From Micromonospora humi (GTDB taxonomy: Bacteria; Actinomycetota; Actinomycetes; Mycobacteriales; Micromonosporaceae), in the NCBI RefSeq assembly GCF_900090105.1, contig NZ_FMDM01000010.1:124001-188000 (forward strand): DNA of 64,000 bases, in the 5' to 3' direction. Shown here in pieces: positions 1-8,809 of this stretch. Position 1 is the stretch's first letter. The number at the start of each line of letters is the position of its first letter. The translations under genes were made by a program, and so were the position numbers. The notes below the pieces were generated by a model, which was given only the letters and a program-made list of their open reading frames with translations, did not search any database and was not told the DNA's origin.

Positions 1-246
1 GGTCCAGCCCGGGTCGACGCCGTCGCCCACGGCGATCACACGCCCGGCCACCTCGCTGCCGGGGATCATGCCTTCGCGGAATCCGTAACCGCTCAGAGTG
101 CCGCGCCGGATGACGGCGTCGACACCCCCGACGCCGATCGCCTCCGTCGCGATGAGCACCTCACCGGCGGCGGGTTCGGGGGACGGCACGTCGACCACGG
201 TCAGGCCGCTGGGATCGCCGAACCTCTGGATGCTGATCGCTCGCAT
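1..246 (-). CDS. Quinone oxidoreductase / zinc-type alcohol dehydrogenase, N-terminal part
   Basis: The first 82 residues of a medium-chain dehydrogenase/reductase; the rest lies beyond the left edge. The start MRAISIQRFGDPSGLTVVDV is typical of NADPH:quinone oxidoreductases. A GroES-like segment follows, with GVGGVDAVIRRGTLSGYG and the GSEVAGRVIAVGDGV stretch that in this family is usually PGxExAGxVxxVGxxV. No zinc-ligand cysteine is visible in this part, which favours the zinc-free quinone-reductase branch. It is divergent from a TetR gene 48 bp away, so that regulator probably controls it. Family is clear; substrate is unknown. Confidence 0.85.
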   Translation of the reverse strand, partial: MRAISIQRFGDPSGLTVVDVPSPEPAAGEVLIATEAIGVGGVDAVIRRGTLSGYGFREGMIPGSEVAGRVIAVGDGVDPGWT

Positions 247-260
247 GCCGCCAACGTATC

Positions 261-274
261 GGACGCCCCCGTCC
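261..274. promoter_or_regulatory. Candidate TetR operator (inverted repeat GGACG-CCCC-CGTCC)
   Basis: A 14-bp inverted repeat with 5-bp arms sits in the 48-bp gap between the divergent quinone reductase and TetR genes. A TAAAAT hexamer (282-287) lies just to its right and looks like a -10 box for the TetR gene. The position suits a shared operator. The arms are short and the match could be chance in GC-rich DNA. Confidence 0.35.
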
Positions 275-294
275 ACTTGGCTAAAATGAGATCC

Positions 295-924
295 ATGGCC
301 GACCGTCTGCCTCACATGCTCCGCTCGGATGCCCGCGACAACCGGAACCGCCTGCTGGAGGCCGCCCGGGCCGTCTTCTCCGAGCACGGGCTGGACGTGC
401 CGATGCGCGAGATCGCCCGCCGCGCCGAGGTCGGGCCGGCGACGCTCTACCGGCATTTCCCTACGAAGCAGGCACTTGTCGAGGAGGCGTTCACCGACGA
501 GCTGCGGGCCTGCAGCGGCATCGTACGCGCAGGATGCGCCGACGCGGACCCCTGGCGCGGGCTGTGCGCGGTCGTCACCCGGATCACCGAGCTCAACGCG
601 CACAATCAGGGGTTCGTCGACGCCTTCCTGTCGTCGTATCCGGGGGCGGTCGACTTCGCGGCGCATCGCGCGGGCATGCTGCGGTCGCTCGCGCTGCTGT
701 GCCGGCGGGCCCAGGAGGCGGGCTCGTTGCGGGCGGACTTCGTGCTGGACGACCTGATCCTGGTGTTCATGGCCGGCCGTGGGTTGTGGGCGACGCCACC
801 CGACGTACGGGTGGCGGCAGCACGGCGATTCGCAGCGCTGACCCTCGAAGCCTTTCGAGCCTCACCCGCGGGAACCGCCCTGCCTCCGCCGGCCCGAGTC
901 GCCCGTGCCGCGGTGAACGGGTGA
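295..924 (+). CDS. TetR/AcrR family transcriptional regulator
   Basis: A 209-residue one-component repressor. Residues about 13-60 form the TetR DNA-binding domain: NRNRLLEAARAVFSEHG, then REIARRAEVGPATLYRHFPTKQALVEEAF, a near-perfect helix-turn-helix. The C-terminal ligand domain is variable and gives no ligand. TTG 277, ATG 286 and ATG 295 are possible starts. I prefer ATG 295 because TAAAAT at 282-287 is spaced to start transcription at about 294-295, giving a leaderless mRNA, and no Shine-Dalgarno precedes the others. It is divergent from the quinone reductase, its likely target. Confidence 0.9.
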   Translation: MADRLPHMLRSDARDNRNRLLEAARAVFSEHGLDVPMREIARRAEVGPATLYRHFPTKQALVEEAFTDELRACSGIVRAGCADADPWRGLCAVVTRITELNAHNQGFVDAFLSSYPGAVDFAAHRAGMLRSLALLCRRAQEAGSLRADFVLDDLILVFMAGRGLWATPPDVRVAAARRFAALTLEAFRASPAGTALPPPARVARAAVNG

Positions 925-985
925 TGCGGGCCGGAGGGCGGCTGCCCGCTTGTCCGGCCGTGCGTCCCGCGACGCCGGCCACGAT

Positions 986-2122
986 TCAGAGGTCGAGCTG
1001 GGCGGAGAGTTCGGCCGGCTCGACCGGGCGGCCGCCCTCCAGCGCCGATCGGCGGACCGCCTCCATCAGACAGAACGTCTCGATGCCTTCGACCAGGTCC
1101 GGCGAGTGGTCGGCGCCCGAGGTGAGCGCGTCGGCGAAGTACTGCAGGTAGTTGGCGAACTCCCCGTAGTGCATGCCGTGCACCTCGTTGTTGAAGTGGT
1201 AGTGGCGGTACTCGTAGAGCATGTCCTCCACCACCTCGGTGCCGTCCGGCGCGGTGTGCAGGTAGCGCATGTCGTGGTACTGCGCCATGGACGTGCCGGT
1301 CGAGCCGTACAGCAGGCACTCGATCGAGTTGCGGGCCCGCGGCAGTTCGTGCATGCCGTAGTGGCCGAACACCCGGCCGAGCCGCCCGTCCGCGGTCATC
1401 GCGTTGACCGAGTAGATGTCGTACGACGCGCAGCCGCGCGCGCGGGCCAGCGCCGAGTGGGTGCCCACGGCCGCCACGGACGCGATCGGTCCGAGATACC
1501 AGCGCAGCAGGTCCAGCGGGTGGCTCAGGCCCAGGTACACCCAGTCGGTGTCGCCGACGATCCATGGCGCCCGGTCGTAATACCAGTCCATCCGGTGCGT
1601 GTAGTGCGCCTCGACCACCTCGACGTCGCCCACCTCGCCGCGCTCGTACGCCGTGCGCTGCCGCCGGAACGACTCGAAGAACCGGGTCGACTGGCCGACC
1701 AGCAACCGCCGCCCGGTGCGCCGGGCCGCCGCGAGCACCTCTCGAGCCGCCGCGAAGTCGTTCACGAGCGGCTTGGTGCACACCACGTCCTTGCCGGCCT
1801 CGAACGCCGCCACGATGTGCTCGGCGTGCAGGTGGTCCGGCGTGTAGACGCCGACGATCCGCACGTCGTCCCGAGCCAGCAACTCGGGGTAGGAGGTCGT
1901 CATGGCCACCTCGGGCACGTCGGCGCCGACCTCGGCCAGGGTGTCCGGGTCGAGGTCGCACCCGGCAACCGGCCGCACGCTGCGGGTCCGGTACGCGGCC
2001 AGCAGGGCGGTCCGCCCCTCGTGCAGGCCGACCACCCCCAGGCCGAGCCGCTGCTCCGGCGGCACGGACTCGTCCCGGGGGTACGAGTGGGTGCCACGGG
2101 CGACCCGGGGAAAGTGGCTCAT
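986..2122 (-). CDS. Gfo/Idh/MocA family oxidoreductase
   Basis: A 378-residue NAD(P)-dependent sugar or inositol dehydrogenase-type enzyme. The N-terminal Rossmann domain carries GVVGLHEGRTALLAAY as the dinucleotide loop and VGVYTPDHLHAEHIVAAFEAGKDV before the family lysine motif, here CTKPL instead of the usual CEKP. The C-terminal half is the alpha/beta substrate domain. ATG 2122 overlaps the upstream GH38/57-like stop by 4 bp (ATGA) and has AGGAGG four bases before it. It is the last gene of the leftward sugar operon, so it probably oxidises a sugar released by the hydrolases. The actual substrate cannot be read from sequence. Confidence 0.88.
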   Translation of the reverse strand: MSHFPRVARGTHSYPRDESVPPEQRLGLGVVGLHEGRTALLAAYRTRSVRPVAGCDLDPDTLAEVGADVPEVAMTTSYPELLARDDVRIVGVYTPDHLHAEHIVAAFEAGKDVVCTKPLVNDFAAAREVLAAARRTGRRLLVGQSTRFFESFRRQRTAYERGEVGDVEVVEAHYTHRMDWYYDRAPWIVGDTDWVYLGLSHPLDLLRWYLGPIASVAAVGTHSALARARGCASYDIYSVNAMTADGRLGRVFGHYGMHELPRARNSIECLLYGSTGTSMAQYHDMRYLHTAPDGTEVVEDMLYEYRHYHFNNEVHGMHYGEFANYLQYFADALTSGADHSPDLVEGIETFCLMEAVRRSALEGGRPVEPAELSAQLDL

Positions 2123-4593
2123 CGGTCCTCCTCGGTGCGGTGGACCGTCGCCCACACCTCGCGGTGCGCGTCCAGGTCCCGGGACTGCTTGCCGGCCTCG
2201 ACGAGGTCCAGGACGACGGTGGTGATCTGGTGGGCGCGCAGGCCGACCGTGATCCGCGAGGCGCCGTCGGCCGCTCGTACCGACAGCGGTTCGCGCAGTT
2301 CACCGAGGACGCTGGCCCGCCAGGCCCGTGCGACAGTGCCGGTCACCACGAGGGCGGCGTCGCCGTCGTCCCCGTCGAACTCGACCAGCCGGACCAGCAC
2401 CGGCCGGTCCAGCGTCGCGGTGGCATGCTCCGGCAGCCCGGCTCCGGCGTACCCGGTCTCCCGGTAGACCGCGGTGACCGCGGCCCCGGGCCGGCCGTCG
2501 AGCCGGACCAGGGACAGCGCCGGCGGCAGCTCACCGCCGTCGACAGCCGGCCGGACCGTCACGACCGGCCGGGTGAACTCCTGTGCCAGCCGCCACCGGA
2601 CGGCCGGGGTGAGACCGTCGTGCGCCAGCACCCGGGCCCGGGCGTGCAGCTCGGCGGTGAAGTGCTGCTCGTCCCAGGGGTCACGCATGGACAGCACGTT
2701 CCAGGCGCCCCGCTCGGCGCGCAGGAAGCCCTGGCTGCCGTCGTGCAGCCAGAGCAGCCCGGCGCCGTCGGCGTCGAGCAGGTCGATCAGTTGCAGGCCG
2801 GTGAACGGGTCGACGACCTCCTCGAACACCTGCGGCGAGGTCATCCAGTCGCCGATCGGATACTTGCGTTGATACCGGCCGCGGCCGTTCACCGGGCCGA
2901 GCGCGTACGGGGTGTCGTGCCAGACCGTCCGCACCCGCAGGTCCGGTTCCACCAGCGTCATCAGGCTGGCATGGTGGCGGCCGTCCGGCGGTGCCACCGC
3001 GGCCGAGTCGAACGACAGGTCCACCGCGTCCAGCTCCGGCGCGAGCGTCACGGTCAGCCGGATCTCGTCGCCGGCCGGCGACCCGAGCGCCAGCACCACC
3101 CGGTCCGATTCGACGCGTACCGCGGTCGGGACGTACCGGTGCTCGACGCCGCCACGTTCGCAGCGCAGGCCGCCCAGCCCGGCCGGGCCGCAGCCCAGGC
3201 CGCCGACGTGGGTGACGACCCCGCGGCGTCGGTCCACCACCACCTGGAAGTCGCCCCGGCGCAGCGTGACGGCGTCGCCGTCGTCGACAACCGTCACGGC
3301 CGCGACGGCGCGGTGACCGTCGGCCGCGTCGTCGTCGAGAACGGTCCAGCCGACCGCCGGCACCTCGACGCGGCGGCCGTCGCGCACCACCGACCGGGCC
3401 CAGCCGAGCGGGTTGACCAGCACGGTCCGGCCGGCGGGACCGGGCGTCCGGCCCGCGATGCCGGCGACGCTGCGGTCCAGCACCGCGCGGGCCAGCGCCT
3501 GCCCCCGGTCCAGGCCGGCGCGGCCCACGTGCCCGCAGAGCCCCTCACACTCGTCGTTGTCGTGATGCTGGAAGGCCAGCAGTTCCCGCCAGCCCTCCTC
3601 CAGCTCCCACACCGGGTAGACGTCCCAGTGCGGGTACGGCCGACCGAGCCGGCCGGCCAGCACCGACAGCGCCTCGGCGGCCAGCAGCGTCTGCTCGGTC
3701 TCGCGGCTGCGCCGGTGCCCGAGGTCGCCGTTCTTGCCCAGGCTCATCCCGTGGAAGACGTCATCCATCGTGTACCTGCGCACCGGGGCGTGCGGGCCGA
3801 CGGCCGCCAGCACCTCGGCGAGGGTACCGAACCGGATGTCCAGCCCCGGCGTGGACAGCAGCTCCCTCATGCCGTCGAGCAGCAGCTCGGAGCGGCACAT
3901 CCAGTCCGGCGACGGAAGCAGCTCCAGCCATTGCTGGATCACCGGCGCCGGCGACTCCGTCAGCAGGGGATGCTCCTTGAGCGCGGTGAAGTCCTCCGGC
4001 CACTGGTGCAGATTCAACGGGCCGCGCGGGGTGGCGAGGATCCGGGTCCCGTCCACGCCCTCCCACCAGATCGCCGGAGCGTCCTCCGCCGGCACGTGCG
4101 GGGTGTGCCAGGTCCACTGGAAGAACAGCGAGGCGTACCGGTGGCCGGTGTCGGCCAGCAGCTGCGGCAGCTGCGGGTAGAAGGAGAATTCCTCCTCCCA
4201 GTAGCTGACCGGCCGGACCCCCAGTAGCCGGCGAACCGCTCGGACCCCGTAGGTCAGCTGGCGGACCGCCGACTCGCCGTGGTGGAACAGCGGGTACGGC
4301 TGGCCGTAGCTGGCCCCGACGACCTCGATCGTGCCCGCCGCAACGGCGGCTCGCAGCTGCGCGAGCGCCTCCGGTTCCTCGGCGGCCATGCGTTCGTAGC
4401 CGACGGCGTCGAAGTTGAGATTGCCCCGGGCGCCGGTGGCGGCGGTGAAGGCGAGCATGTCGCGGACGGACGCGCCGAGTACGCCGTATCCCCACAGCCA
4501 CTGCATGTCGACCCAGTGGAAGTGGTTGCCGAAGGTGTACCAGACCGGTCGGTCACCGCCGGCGCTCTCGCTCCCGGATCCGTCCACTGTCAC
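2119..4593 (-). CDS. GH38/GH57-like (beta/alpha)7-barrel glycoside hydrolase
   Basis: An 824-residue cytosolic enzyme without a signal peptide. Its N-terminal barrel resembles GH38 alpha-mannosidases: NHFHWVDMQW (residues 23-32), then HHGESAVRQLTYGVRAVRRL (104-123), then YWEEEFSFYPQLPQLL (131-146). GH38 enzymes carry HxD and a nucleophilic Asp in the DPFG-type motif. Here the His-Asp motif has one extra residue (H26-W-V-D29) and Glu134 stands where the Asp belongs, which is more like GH57. Beta-rich mannosidase-like domains follow. GTG 4593 overlaps the kinase stop by 4 bp (GTGA). The longer upstream reading frame is only the antisense-like extension through the kinase gene. Family superfold is secure; alpha-mannosidase activity is not. 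Confidence 0.8.
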   Translation of the reverse strand: MTVDGSGSESAGGDRPVWYTFGNHFHWVDMQWLWGYGVLGASVRDMLAFTAATGARGNLNFDAVGYERMAAEEPEALAQLRAAVAAGTIEVVGASYGQPYPLFHHGESAVRQLTYGVRAVRRLLGVRPVSYWEEEFSFYPQLPQLLADTGHRYASLFFQWTWHTPHVPAEDAPAIWWEGVDGTRILATPRGPLNLHQWPEDFTALKEHPLLTESPAPVIQQWLELLPSPDWMCRSELLLDGMRELLSTPGLDIRFGTLAEVLAAVGPHAPVRRYTMDDVFHGMSLGKNGDLGHRRSRETEQTLLAAEALSVLAGRLGRPYPHWDVYPVWELEEGWRELLAFQHHDNDECEGLCGHVGRAGLDRGQALARAVLDRSVAGIAGRTPGPAGRTVLVNPLGWARSVVRDGRRVEVPAVGWTVLDDDAADGHRAVAAVTVVDDGDAVTLRRGDFQVVVDRRRGVVTHVGGLGCGPAGLGGLRCERGGVEHRYVPTAVRVESDRVVLALGSPAGDEIRLTVTLAPELDAVDLSFDSAAVAPPDGRHHASLMTLVEPDLRVRTVWHDTPYALGPVNGRGRYQRKYPIGDWMTSPQVFEEVVDPFTGLQLIDLLDADGAGLLWLHDGSQGFLRAERGAWNVLSMRDPWDEQHFTAELHARARVLAHDGLTPAVRWRLAQEFTRPVVTVRPAVDGGELPPALSLVRLDGRPGAAVTAVYRETGYAGAGLPEHATATLDRPVLVRLVEFDGDDGDAALVVTGTVARAWRASVLGELREPLSVRAADGASRITVGLRAHQITTVVLDLVEAGKQSRDLDAHREVWATVHRTEEDR

Positions 4594-5525
4594 TTTCCCG
4601 CTCCCTCGGTGAGGTCGGCATCGACGGGCTTCCGTCCCCGGTCGACCGCGTGCGGGCGGGCGCCCGACCGGGTGACCGCGCGGGAGCCGGCGGCCACGCC
4701 GGCGCCGACCGCGGTCGCCAGGTCGGTTCCGCCGGCCAGGGCCACCGCCAGCGCGCCGACGAACGCGTCGCCCGCCCCCACCGTGTCGATGACCGGCACC
4801 GTGGGGGCGGGACAGCGTCCCGGGCGTCCGTGCGGCCCGGCGAACACCGCGCCCGCCGGGCCGAGAGTGACCACCACGGCGCACCCGGCCCGCCCGGCGG
4901 CGGTGCCGGCGGCCTCCGGCGTCCGGATCTGGGTGCCGAACACGGCGCCGGCCTCGCTCTCGTTGACCACGAGTACGTCGAGCGCGGCCAGCAGGTCGGG
5001 AGCCAGTGCTGCGGCGGGAGCGGCGTTGCACACCGATCGCGCACCGGCGGCGCGGGCCGCGACGACCAGTGCCCGGACCGCCGGCTGCGGCACTTCGAGC
5101 TGGCAGACCGCCACGTCGCCGGGACCGAGGCCGGCGGCGGCGCGGCGTGCGTCGTCGACGTCGACGGCGCTGTTGGCACCGGCCGCCACGGCGATGACGT
5201 TCTCCCCCGCGGCGTCGACCAGGATCAGCGCGGTGCCGCTGGGCTCGTTGCTGTCGACCGTCACGCCGCCGGTGTCCACGCCGGCTGCCGTCAGGTCCGC
5301 CCGCATCCGGCGGCCGTACCCGTCGTCTCCGACTCGGCCGACCATGCGCACGGCCGGCCCGGTGGGTCCTGCGGCGTCGGCCGCGGCGACCGCCTGGTTG
5401 GCGCCCTTCCCGCCGCTGTGCACGCGCAGCCGCCCGCCGAGGACGGTCTGCCCGGCGGCGGGCAGCACCGGCACGTCCAGCACCAGGTCCGTGTTGAGGC
5501 TGCCGAACACGACGACGTCAGGCAT
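4590..5525 (-). CDS. PfkB-family sugar kinase (ribokinase-like)
   Basis: A 311-residue cytosolic kinase. It opens with VVVFGSLNTDLVLDVPVLP, and HSGGKGANQAVAAADAAG is PfkB signature 1. IDTVGAGDAFVGALAVALAGG is signature 2, with the catalytic Asp in GAGDAF. The length matches ribokinases. ATG 5525 has GAGGGAG upstream. It lies between GH127 (51 bp upstream) and the GH38/57-like gene (4-bp overlap) in one leftward operon, so it most likely phosphorylates the monosaccharide released by these hydrolases. Ribose is the usual substrate of this subfamily, but in this setting arabinose or another pentose is possible. Confidence 0.88.
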   Translation of the reverse strand: MPDVVVFGSLNTDLVLDVPVLPAAGQTVLGGRLRVHSGGKGANQAVAAADAAGPTGPAVRMVGRVGDDGYGRRMRADLTAAGVDTGGVTVDSNEPSGTALILVDAAGENVIAVAAGANSAVDVDDARRAAAGLGPGDVAVCQLEVPQPAVRALVVAARAAGARSVCNAAPAAALAPDLLAALDVLVVNESEAGAVFGTQIRTPEAAGTAAGRAGCAVVVTLGPAGAVFAGPHGRPGRCPAPTVPVIDTVGAGDAFVGALAVALAGGTDLATAVGAGVAAGSRAVTRSGARPHAVDRGRKPVDADLTEGAGK

Positions 5526-5577
5526 GGGTGGGCTCCCTCGGGGGTGCGGCGTTGACGGCAACGGCGGCAGGTGCCGC

Positions 5578-7449
5578 CTAGGCGAGTGGCACGAAAACCC
5601 GCATTTCACCGGGCGTCCGGTTGGCCCACGCGAAGTAGGGGACCGCCGTGACGCTCACGCCCGAGGTCGGGGCGGCCGGCTCGCGGTACGGGCGGTACAG
5701 GGGCCCGTCGTCGACCGGGGCGGCGCCGGCTTGGGCGCTCAGCGTGCAGACGCCGCCCAGCAACTCCGGTTCGTGTGCCACGGTCCACCGCTCGACGCCG
5801 GTGAGCCGGATGTCGGCCACGGCCGTGCCGTGATGATCGGCCTGTTCGAGGCAGTAGACCAGCGGGCCCATGGCCAGCGCGGCCCGGCGGTGGACGGCGG
5901 TCACCCGGGGATGGCCGACGAGGGTCCGGACCTCGGTCGGGAGGGTCACCTCGACGGTGTCGCCGGCCGACCAGGTTCGGCGCAGGGCGATCCGCCGCCG
6001 GCCGGTGTCGAGCGCGACGGGGTCGCCGTTGACCCGGACCGTCACGTCCGCTCCGGCCCAGCCGGGTACCGGCAGGGTCACTGTGAACTCCCGGGGCTCG
6101 GCCGGGTCGACGGTGAGCCGCACCTCGCCGCGCCACGGCAGTTCGGTCGCCAGGTCGAGGCGTACCGGAATGCCGTCGGCCAGGCGCAGCTCGGCCTGGT
6201 TGCCGATGTAGAGCTGCACCTGGATGCCGTCGTCGTCGGTGGTGTAGAGGTAACCGGGCAGCGAGGCGAGCAGGCGGGCGATGTTCGGCGGGCAGCAGGC
6301 ACAGCTGAACCACTCCGCCCGCCGGTGCCGCCCGGCGTCCGCGAGCGGATTCTGGTAGAAGAACTCGGTGCCCGACAGCGACAGCCCGGGCAGCACGCCG
6401 TTGTGCAGCGCGGTTTCCACCACGTCGCGATACTGCGGCTCCCCGGTGAGTAGCAGCAGCCGCCAGGCCAGGAAGATGTGCGCGATGGCGGCGCAGGTCT
6501 CGTTGTACGACCGGTCGGGCAGTTCGTACGCGTCGCCGAACGCCTCACCGTCCCAGCGTGCCCCCACCCCGCCGGTCACCGCGGTCTTGGCGCCGGACAG
6601 GTCGGCCCAGAGCCGTTCCAGCGCGGCCCGCAGCTCGGGGTCGCCGGTTTCCAGGACCACGTCGGCCATCCCGGAGTACAGGTACAGCGCCCGTACGGCG
6701 TGACCGGTGACCCGGTCCTGCTGGCGCACCGGCTGGTGGTCGACGAGATACTCGCTGCCGTCCAGCACTCCCCGGCCACGCGAGTCGAGCTGCCACGTGG
6801 CCAGCGTCAGCCAACGCTCGTCGCCGGTGGTGCGGTACAACTCGACCAGGGCCATCTCCAACCCGGGGTGCCCGCAGGCACCGGTCACCCGCCCGGGGGT
6901 GAACCGATCGGCGATGTGGGCGCAGGCCCGCAGCGCGACGTCCAGCAGCGTGCTCCGGCCGGTGGCCCGCGCGTGTGCCACGGCCGCCGCCACCAGGTGC
7001 CCGACGCAGTACATCTCGTGCCGCACCACCAGGTCGGTCCAGCGCTCGTGCACCCGGTCGACGGAGAAGTAGGTGTTGAGGTAGCCGTCCGGATCCTGGG
7101 CCCCGGCCACCAGTTCGATGACCGAGTCGAGCCGGTCGGCGAGCTCTTCGGAGGGGTGCGTGGCCATGCTCCAGGAGGCGGCTTCGATCCACTTGTAGAC
7201 GTCCGAGTCGGAGTAGTACCGGCCGCTGAAGTCGCCGTCCGCGCTGCCGGCCGCGCGTGCGAAGTTGCGCAGCGCGCCGGTGCTCTCGCACTGAGCGTGT
7301 TGGGCGGGGATGGTCACCTCCCGGTTGCGCCGCAGCCGGGGTGCCCAGAAGTCGTCGGTGATCCGGACGTCCGGTGCCGAGACCGGACGCAGCCGGGCGT
7401 GGCGGCTGGCCGAGGTGTCGACGACGGGTCCGGGATGCTTGTCTGCCAT
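5578..7449 (-). CDS. GH127-type beta-L-arabinofuranosidase
   Basis: A 623-residue cytosolic hydrolase of the family formerly called DUF1680. Visible landmarks are ITDDFWAPRL at residue 30, DVYKWIEAASW at 84, GYLNTYF at 122, SYNETCAAIAHIFLAWRLL from 314 and SCACCPPNIARLLASLPGYLY from 382. By comparison with the characterised Bifidobacterium enzyme HypBA1, Glu317, Cys319, Cys385 and Cys386 correspond to the zinc/cysteine active site, and all are kept. No signal peptide, so it acts on imported oligosaccharides. First enzyme after the LacI gene in the operon. Related families (GH146 and others) act on other arabinosides, so linkage is tentative. Confidence 0.87.
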   Translation of the reverse strand: MADKHPGPVVDTSASRHARLRPVSAPDVRITDDFWAPRLRRNREVTIPAQHAQCESTGALRNFARAAGSADGDFSGRYYSDSDVYKWIEAASWSMATHPSEELADRLDSVIELVAGAQDPDGYLNTYFSVDRVHERWTDLVVRHEMYCVGHLVAAAVAHARATGRSTLLDVALRACAHIADRFTPGRVTGACGHPGLEMALVELYRTTGDERWLTLATWQLDSRGRGVLDGSEYLVDHQPVRQQDRVTGHAVRALYLYSGMADVVLETGDPELRAALERLWADLSGAKTAVTGGVGARWDGEAFGDAYELPDRSYNETCAAIAHIFLAWRLLLLTGEPQYRDVVETALHNGVLPGLSLSGTEFFYQNPLADAGRHRRAEWFSCACCPPNIARLLASLPGYLYTTDDDGIQVQLYIGNQAELRLADGIPVRLDLATELPWRGEVRLTVDPAEPREFTVTLPVPGWAGADVTVRVNGDPVALDTGRRRIALRRTWSAGDTVEVTLPTEVRTLVGHPRVTAVHRRAALAMGPLVYCLEQADHHGTAVADIRLTGVERWTVAHEPELLGGVCTLSAQAGAAPVDDGPLYRPYREPAAPTSGVSVTAVPYFAWANRTPGEMRVFVPLA

Positions 7450-7525
7450 GCGTGCTCCAGGGCGGCTCGATGCGGCACCGGGCCCGGCGGCCGGGCGCGG
7501 CGAGGGTTGACGGGTGCCGGTCGGG

Positions 7526-8572
7526 TCAGGCGTCGGGCACCAGCGGGTTGTCGTCCTGCCATGCGGTGCTGTCGGTGACCGGGGCCGGGCAGGAGGCGCG
7601 GACCGCCAGGGAACAGGGCAGCCGACGTACCCCCGGCTCGGGGTGGCCGTCGATGGCCCGCAGCAGGCTCTCGGCGGCCAGCCGGCCCAGGCGGTAGAGG
7701 TTCATGTCCACCGAGCACAGGGGCGGGCGGGTGGCGGCGGCCAGCAGTGTCCAGTTGTCGAAGCCGACCAGCGCCACGTCCTGCGGGATGCGGATCCCGA
7801 GCGCGCCGAGGGCGTCGGCCACCCCCCGGCCGATCTGGTCGCTGCCGCAGAAGATGCCGTCGACGGTGCGGTCGGTCAGCAACCGCTGCGCCGCGGCGAA
7901 GCCGGCGCGTTCGGTGAAGGCGCCGTAGGTGATGAGGTGGTCGGGCAGTTCGAGGCCCTCCTCGGCGAGCGCCCGGCGCGCGCCGGCGATGCGTTCCCGC
8001 ACGGCCAGCACGGAGGCCGGCCCGGTGATGTGGACGATGCGCCGGCAGCCCTGCCGCAGCAGTTGCCGGGCGGCGAGCCAGCCGCCGTGCTCGTCGTCCA
8101 CGGTGAGACTGCTGTCCTCCGGGTCGCTGGACGTCGTGTAGGCGTGCAGCACCGGGAACGGAAGGCTGCGCGGCAGCGGCGGTGCGGGGTCGGTGGCCCG
8201 GCCGGTCACGATCAGCCCGTCCACCCGGCGCGCCGCGAGCACGTCCAGGTAGTGCCGTTCCCGCACGGCGTCGCGGCGGGCGTCGCAGAGCAGCAGGCTC
8301 GCGGTGTCCACCGTCAGGGCGTCCTCGACGCCACCCAGCAGCGGTGGGGTGAACCGGCCGTAGCCGTCCCGGGTCAGCAGGCCGACCGTGTACGTGCGGC
8401 CGGTGGTGAGGGAGCTGGCGTTGCGGTTGGGCCGGAAGTCCAACTGCCGGGCGACGTCGAGGATGCGTTGCCGGGTCTCGGGACGCATCCGGCCCTTGCC
8501 GTTGAGCCCCTTGGAGGCGGTGGCGACGGAGACGCCGGCGACGCGGGCGATGTCGCGGATCGTGGCGGCCAC
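7526..8572 (-). CDS. LacI family transcriptional repressor of the sugar locus
   Basis: A 348-residue LacI/GalR regulator. Residues about 3-25 are the helix-turn-helix ATIRDIARVAGVSVATASKGL, followed by the hinge segment RQRILDVARQLDFRPNRNA. The periplasmic-binding-like sensor domain runs to the end, with FCGSDQIGRGVADALGALG and DVALVGFDNW as family marks. GTG 8572 is chosen because AAGGGG lies five bases upstream; the in-frame GTG 8578 would leave no room for it. It sits between the two operons of the locus, 76 bp ahead of GH127, and probably binds the half-sites at 8591-8809. Effector is unknown. Confidence 0.92.
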   Translation of the reverse strand: MAATIRDIARVAGVSVATASKGLNGKGRMRPETRQRILDVARQLDFRPNRNASSLTTGRTYTVGLLTRDGYGRFTPPLLGGVEDALTVDTASLLLCDARRDAVRERHYLDVLAARRVDGLIVTGRATDPAPPLPRSLPFPVLHAYTTSSDPEDSSLTVDDEHGGWLAARQLLRQGCRRIVHITGPASVLAVRERIAGARRALAEEGLELPDHLITYGAFTERAGFAAAQRLLTDRTVDGIFCGSDQIGRGVADALGALGIRIPQDVALVGFDNWTLLAAATRPPLCSVDMNLYRLGRLAAESLLRAIDGHPEPGVRRLPCSLAVRASCPAPVTDSTAWQDDNPLVPDA

Positions 8573-8590
8573 TACCACCCCTTCGAGCGA

Positions 8591-8625
8591 GTTGAAAAAC
8601 CGATTGCGCAGGCTGTTGAGAAACC
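8591..8625. repeat. Direct repeat GTTGAAAAACC / GTTGAGAAACC near the LacI start
   Basis: Two 11-bp near-copies at 8591-8601 and 8615-8625, 24 bp apart, lie just upstream of the LacI gene. They share the GAAAC core with the sites at 8770-8779 and 8794-8800. This suggests regulator half-sites used for autoregulation. Confidence 0.4.
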
Positions 8626-8769
8626 TCGGTGGGCTTCTGAGGCCCACGGCTTGCCGGGTTCGGCAGCGGATGGCTATCGAAGCTAAGGGCATTGACATGG
8701 GAAATCCAGGGCTAGCCGGAAGAAATTTGCGATCGAACGCCGGCGATCGTCATCGACCAGTGGCTCTCG

Positions 8770-8809
8770 GTGAGAAACCGGTCGGTTCACGTTGGGAAAC
8801 TGGTTTCCC
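8770..8809. promoter_or_regulatory. Candidate LacI operators between the divergent sugar operons
   Basis: GGGAAAC-TG-GTTTCCC at 8794-8809 is a perfect 7-bp inverted repeat with a 2-bp centre, the shape of LacI-family operators. Just upstream, AACCG-GT-CGGTT at 8776-8787 is a second, shorter inverted repeat within GTGAGAAACC. Both lie about 160-200 bp before the binding-protein start and about 200 bp upstream of the LacI gene. The rest of the 398-bp gap (8573-8970) shows no further gene. Confidence 0.6.

Noticed and set aside
606..2303. A 565-residue minus-strand frame across TetR and the Gfo/Idh gene
   Set aside because: It is a shadow frame without homology marks; two well-supported genes occupy the space.
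1564..4227. An 887-residue plus-strand reading frame opposite the GH38/57-like gene
   Set aside because: Composition is Pro/Arg/Gly/Val-rich with no domain, and it lies antisense to a gene with clear family motifs. Long antisense frames are common in high-GC DNA.
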